45,368 nucleotides of DNA from a virus: the IMG/VR virus record IMGVR_UViG_3300029258_001906, positions 1-45,368 of that record; one strand, given 5' to 3'. Positions 39,693-45,368 of this stretch are shown here, piece after piece (the first letter of the stretch is position 1; every line of letters starts with the position of its first letter). Position numbers and translations under genes: made by a program. The notes under the pieces are model-generated. The model was not told the DNA's origin. It worked only from the letters and a program-made list of their open reading frames with translations, and made no database searches.

Positions 39693-41081
39693 ATGAGATT
39701 AAGTGTAGCAATGATTGTGAAAAACGAAGAGGCTATGTTAGCCGGCTGTCTTGATTCTGTCCAGGGCGCGGATGAAATTGTTATTTGTGATACTGGATCT
39801 ACGGATAAGACGGTAGAGATAGCAAAGAAATATACGGACAAAGTTTTCACCGACTATAAATGGAACGATAACTTTGCCGAAGCGCGTAATCACGCCATGA
39901 CCAAATGTTCTGGTGACTGGATTCTTACCATAGACGCGGATGATCGTCTTGAGCCCGGAGGAATGGAGAAGATAAAAGAAGCGATCGAGAAACATAAGGA
40001 CCTCAAAAGTATCAGTGTTCAGTACAAAGCCCTGGGCGGAGGTGGTGGTCATAACATACCGGTCCTTTATAAGAAATGTAAAGAGATCTTTTGGAAAGGC
40101 GCGATACATAACCATCTATCCATACCGGCCCAGGAGAAAAGCGGCGCTGTCATCATATACGGTCATAGCCCGGCCCATAAGAACGACCCGGACAGAGCTC
40201 TTAGGATCCTTAAAAAAGAGGTCGAGAAGGACCGTACAAAGCCCCGGGAAATGTATTATTTGGCCAGAGAATACTTCTACAGGAAAGATTGGATCACGGC
40301 CGCCTATTGGTTTGAGCAGTACGTGAAGATCTCTACCTGGGGCCAGGAGAAGGCTGACGCGTACCTTTTGTTAGCCAGGTGCTTATGGCAACTCCAACGT
40401 GGTGAAGAGGCCAGAGATATATGTCTCCAGGCTATTAAGATCAACACCAATTTCCGGGAGGCATTACTTTTCATGTCGGAAATGGTAGGCCCTATAAACA
40501 AGGATAAGTGGCTGTTCATGGCCGAACTTGCCGATAATAGTAACGTCCTTTTTACCCGGGGAAAAGGAGAAAGGGACACAAGTTATTATCAGCAGATATA
40601 TGACCAGAATCCGGACGGAGAGGCTCGTTACAGAGAGATCTATGAATGGGTAGGTATAATGGCCCGACATAGAAAAGTTCTTGATATGGGCTGTGGTCAG
40701 GGTAAATTGAGTGAGTTCATTGAAGACTATGACGGTTTTGATATGATCGATGGGCCATTCAGAAAAGGAGATCTTTATACTGAAAATCTCGAGGGATATG
40801 ACATGTATATTCTTCTCGAGGTCCTGGAACATATGGAACGGGATAAAGAGATCCTGGAACGAATACCTTCTGGTAAGGAAGTTGTATTTTCTGTTCCGTC
40901 ATTCGATGACGCGGCGCATTTGCGTAAGTACACCGAGGACATTGTCAGGTGGCGTTACAAAGATCTTATTCGGTTTGAAAAAATTATTCGATTTAACTTC
41001 TGTGGAAAAGACCGCGTGTGGCAAGAGGATTTTATGGCGACCCCCTCTTACATTCTGTTATGTAAGGGCCATAAAATCTAA
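39693..41081 (+). CDS. Fusion: GT2 glycosyltransferase, TPR helices and SAM methyltransferase
   Basis: 462 residues. Residues 1 to about 190 are a GT-A family 2 glycosyltransferase: MIVKNEEAMLAGCLDSV, EIVICDTGSTDKTVEIAKKY, AEARNHAM and a DADDR metal-binding motif. About 190-270 form TPR-like helices (REMYYLAREYFYRKDW). About 305-462 are a class I methyltransferase with VLDMGCGQGKLSEFI, YDMYILLEVLEHM and a C-terminal FMATPSYILLC strand. Together with the acyltransferase fusion at 27733-28872 it suggests a glycan made or remodelled by the phage, for surface, DNA or virion. The target is not known. Confidence 0.9.
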   Translation: MRLSVAMIVKNEEAMLAGCLDSVQGADEIVICDTGSTDKTVEIAKKYTDKVFTDYKWNDNFAEARNHAMTKCSGDWILTIDADDRLEPGGMEKIKEAIEKHKDLKSISVQYKALGGGGGHNIPVLYKKCKEIFWKGAIHNHLSIPAQEKSGAVIIYGHSPAHKNDPDRALRILKKEVEKDRTKPREMYYLAREYFYRKDWITAAYWFEQYVKISTWGQEKADAYLLLARCLWQLQRGEEARDICLQAIKINTNFREALLFMSEMVGPINKDKWLFMAELADNSNVLFTRGKGERDTSYYQQIYDQNPDGEARYREIYEWVGIMARHRKVLDMGCGQGKLSEFIEDYDGFDMIDGPFRKGDLYTENLEGYDMYILLEVLEHMERDKEILERIPSGKEVVFSVPSFDDAAHLRKYTEDIVRWRYKDLIRFEKIIRFNFCGKDRVWQEDFMATPSYILLCKGHKI

Positions 41082-41084
41082 AAA

Positions 41085-41116
41085 GAAGCCCCCTGGTTTC
41101 GCGGCCAGGGGGCTTT
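41085..41116. terminator. Bidirectional rho-independent terminator
   Basis: An 11-bp stem (AAGCCCCCTGG 41086-41096 with CCAGGGGGCTT 41105-41115) with an 8-nt loop. TTTCTTT follows on the plus strand and TTCTTTTT follows on the minus strand. It sits between two convergent stop codons, so it ends both operons. Confidence 0.92.
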
Positions 41117-41118
41117 CT

Positions 41119-41346
41119 TTATCTACCTTCTTCGAGCTTTACTTTCAGGACATTCTCAAAGTACCATTTACTCATTATCACCTTAGTATCTTCGCCTTGT
41201 CCTTCCGTATAAAAATCGGTACCACGGATGGGATAGACTGTGACCGGCTTTCGGAACGTACTACATCCGGTTAAGCCGATTGATATTACCAACAGCAATA
41301 TTGAGACGAGAAGCCTGTTTCTTATTGTCCGTCTCCTCGAAAGCAT
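41119..41346 (-). CDS. Outer-membrane lipoprotein, o-spanin (Rz1-like) candidate
   Basis: 75 residues from the ATG at 41346, which has AGGAGA upstream. A basic start, a hydrophobic stretch and a lipobox (RNRLLVSILLLVISIGLTGCS) predict a lipid-anchored Cys. The mature part is about 50 residues. The gene overlaps the small membrane gene at 41261-41461 out of frame, as Rz and Rz1 genes often do, and it is last before the terminator. It should help disrupt the outer membrane, which implies a Gram-negative host. Confidence 0.75.
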   Translation of the reverse strand: MLSRRRTIRNRLLVSILLLVISIGLTGCSTFRKPVTVYPIRGTDFYTEGQGEDTKVIMSKWYFENVLKVKLEEGR

Positions 41347-41461
41347 TGACAATCTCCTTTGCTATTTCGGCCTTCTTTTTTGCTCGTTCAGCGTCACGTT
41401 CTTTCCAAAGGCCGCAGAAGAAAAGAACTACCTGGACTATACCACTGATAGCACTCCACAT
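41261..41461 (-). CDS. Inner-membrane i-spanin candidate
   Basis: 66 residues. One N-terminal membrane span (MWSAISGIVQVVLFFCGLW) is followed by a charged helix suited to a coiled coil (KERDAERAKKKAEIAKEIVNAF). This is the i-spanin topology, though shorter than most. Its stop codon lies inside the o-spanin gene in another frame. GAGGGA lies upstream and overlaps the previous stop. Confidence 0.65.
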   Translation of the reverse strand: MWSAISGIVQVVLFFCGLWKERDAERAKKKAEIAKEIVNAFEETDNKKQASRLNIAVGNINRLNRM

Positions 41462-41462
41462 A

Positions 41463-41738
41463 TTATCCCTCCGCCAGTTCGGCTTTAACCGCGGCTACGA
41501 TCTCAGCGACCTTCGCTATGATCTGAGCGATCTCTTCAGAATCCAGGTCTTTGAGTTCGTCATCAACGTCCTGGATCCCTACTACGGCCTCTTTAAGAGT
41601 TCCATAGTTTGTTGCCAATGTCTTCAGTTTCGGGAGATCCGCGAGATTGATCTTACCATCTGCGAAAATATCTCCGCCTGTAACGGCTAAAACTTTTAGA
41701 CCGTCCAGTAACTCAAGTGTTTCCTTGACTGTTGCCAT
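41463..41738 (-). CDS. Small helical protein of unknown function
   Basis: 91 residues behind AAGGAGG. Mostly helices, with an EF-hand-like segment DIFADGKINLADLPKL and an acidic second half (DVDDELKDLDSEEIAQII). There is no membrane span. Similar short proteins occur among late lysis-region genes in phages. The function is unknown. Confidence 0.78.
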   Translation of the reverse strand: MATVKETLELLDGLKVLAVTGGDIFADGKINLADLPKLKTLATNYGTLKEAVVGIQDVDDELKDLDSEEIAQIIAKVAEIVAAVKAELAEG

Positions 41739-41865
41739 GTTTTTCCTCCTTTGTTATGATTTCTACTTCCTTATATAAAGCGTCGAGCTCACTATTGAAA
41801 AGTCTTTCAATCTCCGCGAGACGTTTGACAATGTGTAATATTCTTTCGCGGGTATTTTTATCCAT
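41713..41865 (-). CDS. Small helical protein, 50 residues
   Basis: MDKNTRERILHIVKRLAEI is followed by a Glu/Lys-rich helix. The ATG at 41865 lies one base after the stop of the previous gene, so translation is probably coupled. The end overlaps the next gene by 26 bp and contains its ribosome site. The close packing argues it is real. No family is recognised. Confidence 0.55.
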   Translation of the reverse strand: MDKNTRERILHIVKRLAEIERLFNSELDALYKEVEIITKEEKHGNSQGNT

Positions 41866-41866
41866 A

Positions 41867-42154
41867 TCAATTTACCTTTTCCGTTAAAACTTTTATCTGG
41901 GCCGCCATTTCCGGGATAAGAGAAGTCTGAGCTTTGATCTCTTTTAGCTCTTTCTCTATTTGGTTGTGCTTATATTCGCACAGATCTTTTCGAGAATAAT
42001 CTTTGCTCATACGCGTTTCAAAACCCTCCTTCACATTATCTAAACGCATATAGATCTTACTGCGTTTCGACTCGTTATACCGTTGACTACCAATGATTAT
42101 TGCAATGATCGTCACAAGCATAGCTCCTACAGTCCCGATTTCAACCCATGTCAT
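41867..42154 (-). CDS. Small membrane-anchored coiled-coil protein, holin or spanin-like
   Basis: 95 residues. One N-terminal membrane span (VEIGTVGAMLVTIIAIIIG) is followed by a charged region and a C-terminal heptad-like helix (HNQIEKELKEIKAQTSLIPEM). It lies in the block of small genes before the spanin candidates. It could be a holin, pinholin or accessory membrane protein; the topology alone does not decide. Confidence 0.72.
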   Translation of the reverse strand: MTWVEIGTVGAMLVTIIAIIIGSQRYNESKRSKIYMRLDNVKEGFETRMSKDYSRKDLCEYKHNQIEKELKEIKAQTSLIPEMAAQIKVLTEKVN

Positions 42155-42168
42155 ACTCTACTCCTTTC

Positions 42169-42543
42169 TTATACCGCGGGACCCGTCTTATTTGCGGTAG
42201 TTTTAAGAGAAGTATTTTCAGCCTTCAAAGTATCTACCTGTTCTTGAAGCGCTTCCTTTTCTTTTTCTACCGGAAGTGTTATACGGTTTTTGACCTGGGT
42301 AGGTATGATTGTTTCAGCCGTTACCCCGTGATCTGTCGCCCCGTCAAATTTATGTACGACATATCCGCCGCACACACCACCTTCGTCGTGTTTACATTCG
42401 TGGTATCTTACCTGGCACGGAATGGGAAGCTCGCCGTCTTGAGCTTTTAACTTGTATCGCATTGATTCGATCAAGTTCATCATAGACAGCATTTCCGCCT
42501 TTGACCCGAACGATAAATCCATTTGCATTCTCCACACACTCAT
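42169..42543 (-). CDS. Small protein with C-terminal coiled coil, unknown function
   Basis: 124 residues. The N-terminal part has a helix (SKAEMLSMMNLIESMRYKL) and a Cys-containing middle (CQVRYHECKHDEGGVCGG) that might bind metal. A C-terminal coiled coil follows (EKEKEALQEQVDTLKAEN). AAGGAGG lies upstream. Position right after the LamG adhesin could make it a fibre chaperone or virion component. No family is recognised. Confidence 0.72.
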   Translation of the reverse strand: MSVWRMQMDLSFGSKAEMLSMMNLIESMRYKLKAQDGELPIPCQVRYHECKHDEGGVCGGYVVHKFDGATDHGVTAETIIPTQVKNRITLPVEKEKEALQEQVDTLKAENTSLKTTANKTGPAV

Positions 42544-42554
42544 GGTTTTCCTCC

Positions 42555-44612
42555 TTAAAAAATTATTGATTGAAACAATTTTCCACCGCCAAGTAAATAA
42601 TCAGGCGGCGTAAATCCATCTGTTAAACCTACTACCGGGGTGACAGAAAAAAGATTAGAGGTATTGATTCTTGCCTCGTCCATGATCCCGTCAAAAAGCT
42701 GAGTTGAAGCATTCAGCCCTCCTATATACAGCAAGCCGGCAAACGTATCAGAATCGCTATCGCTAAGATATGCTACCTGACGACCGTTGATGTAAATACC
42801 ATATTCGTTACCGACTTTACAAATAGCAATGTGATACCATTCATAGGTCGTAAGAATAGCGGCCACTTCAAAATTAACTATGAAACTCGCTCCAGAATAA
42901 ACTGAGAATCGTACACTTCCGGAGCCGCTATCTGCGTCAATACGAATCCTCCAATAATTTGAAGAATCCTCGTAATGTGCAAATAACGTACGGTCAGTAT
43001 TGATTGTAGACGCGTAGACCCAGACATCAGCTACCCAATTCGTCGTGATATTCCAGTCTGTGCTTCCCGGTGCGGACAGATAATCCCCGCTCGCGTCAAA
43101 CTCCCCGGCACCGTTACCTCCGACAGTCATCCACATGAGTTTCGCGGTACCGACCATGACCCCCTTATGGCCGGTATTACCACTATCAACAACTGATCGG
43201 TTATAATAGCCCTCTAAAAAATTACAAAAGGCGCTTCCGTGCTGAGTAATTGTATGCCCGGTATTTCCATCGTCATCCAACCAACCATTTGTATTATCGG
43301 TATCATTCGGCACGCCTTCTAAAAGCAAAAGAAGTTTTGTGTTTGAATCAGCAACCGGCGTAGAAATAGGTACATCGATAGTATCAGTAAGCCCGGCTAC
43401 CGGTGCGGCCGAGAAAACATTATTCACGGAAATCCTTACATTTTTCATATCTCCGTCAAACCATGTATTGTACCAGGCTCCCACTTTTAGTGTGCCGGCA
43501 AAAGTATCTGTACTGCTATCACTAAGATATGCTTTCTGTATTCCATCAACATAGATTCCGTATTCATCACCCACCTTACAAACAGCGATATGATACCAAC
43601 GTCCCAGGGTAGGACAACAAGCGGCCGCTTCAAAGTTAACGACATACCCACCTCCGGACATGACAGAAAAACGTAAGGATCCATTTCCTCCGTCCGCGTC
43701 AACACGTACTCGCCAATAATTCGAGGCGTCTTCCTCCTGACAAATGACTGGCCGGTCCTGATTATTCGAGTCCAAACGGATCCAACAATCAAAAGTCCAG
43801 TTGGTCGTTATATCCCAATCCGCATGATCGGCCGCGGAAAGATAATCCGTAGTCAAGGATCCTTCAAAATGTGCTCCACTTGTCAAAGGATTGTTATAGT
43901 TGGTAGGAGAGTTCGCCAACAAAAGTAATTTTGTATCTGAATCTGAAACCGGATCCGCGGTTGGCACTGTTATAGTATCCGTTTTACCTACATTTGGAGA
44001 CGCGCCAAAAACATTTGACGTAGAGATCCGGACGTTTTTCAAATAACCGCCAAAATACTCGCCCCCTATTGACGGACGTTGTCCTATTACAAGAGGTGCG
44101 GCCCATGTGCCTTCAGAATCATCACTCATATAAGACTGCTGTTCTCCATTCATATAAACAGCCCATTCAACTGTCGGTCCGGCAGTACACTTTTTTACAA
44201 GACAAACATGGATCCATTCTTCCGTATTGAACGCGTCAGTATAATCCCCAACTGCAACCGCATTTCCTTCGATGTTGATACGAAGTCCCAGGTTATCTTC
44301 TCCTTCGATAACCCATTGGTTATTGCTCGCAGTTCCTTGACCTATAATACGCATGAATCCCAAAGCCGTAGCATACATCCAAAAATCAATGGTATAGTCC
44401 TGCGTATTATCGCCTACCAAATCAAAATCAGCACTGTCCGGTATGGTGATGTAATCACTGTCACCATCAAAAAATAGAACACTACGTTTATTACTCAAGG
44501 CAGTTTTTCTTTGGTAAGCGTCGCCACCGGCTGTTATTGTATGGCCACTCGGAGACGAGTCTACAAAAGTCTGACCGGTACCGTCCATTTTTAAATCAAG
44601 AACTTCCGCCAT
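42555..44612 (-). CDS. Adhesin with three LamG/concanavalin-like domains
   Basis: 685 residues. Three related domains of about 200 residues start near 1, 240 and 490. Each has the jelly-roll signature: a strand with FDGDSDYITIPDS or similar, TIDFWMYA / TFDCWIRL / VADVWVYA, a WYHIAVCKVG.EYGIYVDG strand pair and a LKNVRIS end. Copies 2 and 3 are close at protein and DNA level, which points to duplication. Such domains bind sugars. It lies between two fibre-type genes and a lysis-type block, so it is probably a tail-tip or fibre adhesin. Confidence 0.85.
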   Translation of the reverse strand: MAEVLDLKMDGTGQTFVDSSPSGHTITAGGDAYQRKTALSNKRSVLFFDGDSDYITIPDSADFDLVGDNTQDYTIDFWMYATALGFMRIIGQGTASNNQWVIEGEDNLGLRINIEGNAVAVGDYTDAFNTEEWIHVCLVKKCTAGPTVEWAVYMNGEQQSYMSDDSEGTWAAPLVIGQRPSIGGEYFGGYLKNVRISTSNVFGASPNVGKTDTITVPTADPVSDSDTKLLLLANSPTNYNNPLTSGAHFEGSLTTDYLSAADHADWDITTNWTFDCWIRLDSNNQDRPVICQEEDASNYWRVRVDADGGNGSLRFSVMSGGGYVVNFEAAACCPTLGRWYHIAVCKVGDEYGIYVDGIQKAYLSDSSTDTFAGTLKVGAWYNTWFDGDMKNVRISVNNVFSAAPVAGLTDTIDVPISTPVADSNTKLLLLLEGVPNDTDNTNGWLDDDGNTGHTITQHGSAFCNFLEGYYNRSVVDSGNTGHKGVMVGTAKLMWMTVGGNGAGEFDASGDYLSAPGSTDWNITTNWVADVWVYASTINTDRTLFAHYEDSSNYWRIRIDADSGSGSVRFSVYSGASFIVNFEVAAILTTYEWYHIAICKVGNEYGIYINGRQVAYLSDSDSDTFAGLLYIGGLNASTQLFDGIMDEARINTSNLFSVTPVVGLTDGFTPPDYLLGGGKLFQSIIF

Positions 44613-44622
44613 AATTACTCCT

Positions 44623-45148
44623 TTATGTCGTCACTGTTAACGATAATGTTACCTTTGTTATATCGGTAATACTATCGACATTAAATCTTAAAATATCTCC
44701 GGCACTTATTGACTTCGTCCATCCTGTCAAAGTGGTGTCCTGAGATTTCGTAGCACTGCTTATCGTCGGCGGTGCTGAAGCGGTAATGCTATCCGCGTCT
44801 GTTGGCGGAAAGTTTGCATACGAATCTTTCCATATATCAATAACAATACTTCCACTTTGATCTGCCAACAAAGTTACGCCGGTGATCGTACAAGCATAGC
44901 CTATCTCTACATCACCCCAGATTCCGGTCGAGATAACGTCAACCCCATTACCTATGACCACCTCTATATTAGCATTTCCTGGACCCGTTGCACCAGTTGG
45001 CCCTGTTGGCCCTGTTGGACCAGTAGGCCCGGTGGCTCCTGTCGCTCCGGCTGTTCCCTGGGCTCCTGTTGGCCCGGTTGGCCCTGTTGGACCAGTTGGT
45101 CCAGGAGCGGTCGAATCGGCTCCTGTAGGCCCTGTAGGCCCTGTAGGA
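44623..45148 (-). CDS. Collagen-like fibre, 3' part
   Basis: The frame is open from 45148 to the stop at 44623: Gly-X-Y repeats ([19 protein letters not shown]), then a 110-residue beta-rich tip that is paralogous to the end of the tail fibre at 1549-2505. Upstream of 45148 the frame breaks because of a 37-bp tandem copy (45149-45185). The start codon is therefore outside this segment. If base 1 corresponds to base 45054, this joins in frame with the gene at 1-1099, giving one fibre of about 510 residues. Confidence 0.78.
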
Positions 45149-45368
45149 CGAATCGGCTCCTGTAGGCCCTGTAGGCCCTGTAGGACCGGTCGCTCCGGCT
45201 GTTCCCTGGGCTCCTGTTGGCCCGGTTGGCCCTGTTGGACCAGTAGGCCCGGTGGCTCCTGTCGCTCCGGCTGTTCCCTGGGCTCCTGTTGGCCCGGTTG
45301 GCCCTGTTGGACCAGTTGGTCCAGGAGCGGTCGAATCGGCTCCTGTAGGCCCTGTAGGCCCTGTAGGA
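45005..45368. repeat. Nested direct repeats at the right end
   Basis: 45005-45148 recurs exactly at 45225-45368 (144 bp, offset 220). A 37-bp unit (45112-45148) is repeated in tandem at 45149-45185, and its third copy ends at the last base of the window. Neither 37 nor 220 is a multiple of three, so the copies break the collagen frame. This fits an assembly artefact better than a functional array. Confidence 0.85.

Noticed and set aside
45149-45185. The 37-bp tandem copy as a programmed frameshift in the fibre gene
   Set aside because: Its copies coincide with the end of the window and break the frame; an assembly artefact explains this more simply.

Overview
The window is almost certainly a nearly complete genome of a short-tailed (podovirus-like) bacteriophage, about 45 kb, probably from an environmental sample. 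The evidence is a complete virion gene set on one strand (terminase, portal, scaffold, capsid, T7-like tail tube and nozzle, internal ejection proteins, fibres) and a replication module on the other (primase-helicase, SNF2-type helicase, family A DNA polymerase, single-strand binding protein, RuvC-like resolvase). There is no phage RNA polymerase, integrase or lysogeny repressor. Promoters are of the sigma70 type (TTGACA, 16-17 bp, TATAAT-like) and ribosome sites are AGGAGG-like, so transcription and translation rely on a bacterial host.

Layout. Two divergent transcription units leave a control region at about 21.2-22.1 kb that holds two promoters and two inverted-repeat pairs. Leftward (minus strand, 21188 down to 1, then from the right end down to 41119): a first gene of unknown function, terminase small and large subunits, GNAT acetyltransferase, portal, Bbp19-like protein, scaffold, a second strong promoter, capsid, collagen-like head protein, accessory protein, tail tube, nozzle, three internal virion proteins, tail fibre, collagen-like fibre (interrupted by the window ends), LamG adhesin, then small lysis-type genes including an overlapping spanin-like pair. 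Rightward (plus strand, 21950 to 41081): six small early genes, a lysozyme-like gene with its own promoter, RtcB RNA ligase, a structured RNA, tRNA-Pro, and then replication, recombination and sugar-modification genes. Both units end at one bidirectional terminator at about 41.1 kb. Both window ends lie in the same collagen-like tract and in one reading direction, so the genome is probably circular or circularly permuted, with an assembly break in a repeat.

Most notable: the early rightward operon is punctuated by four hammerhead self-cleaving ribozymes of the permuted type II topology (22598, 23042, 23641 and 24283). Each lies at or within about 10 nt of the stop codon of an early gene. All four have the catalytic CUGANGA and GAAA elements, the U-C cleavage step, closed stems I and III, and a covarying loop I-to-tail pseudoknot. 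Hammerheads leave 5'-OH and 2',3'-cyclic phosphate ends, which are the ends joined by RtcB, and the phage encodes a complete RtcB 1.2 kb downstream. This suggests a ribozyme-ligase system that cuts the early transcript into hairpin-capped single-gene mRNAs and may circularise them.
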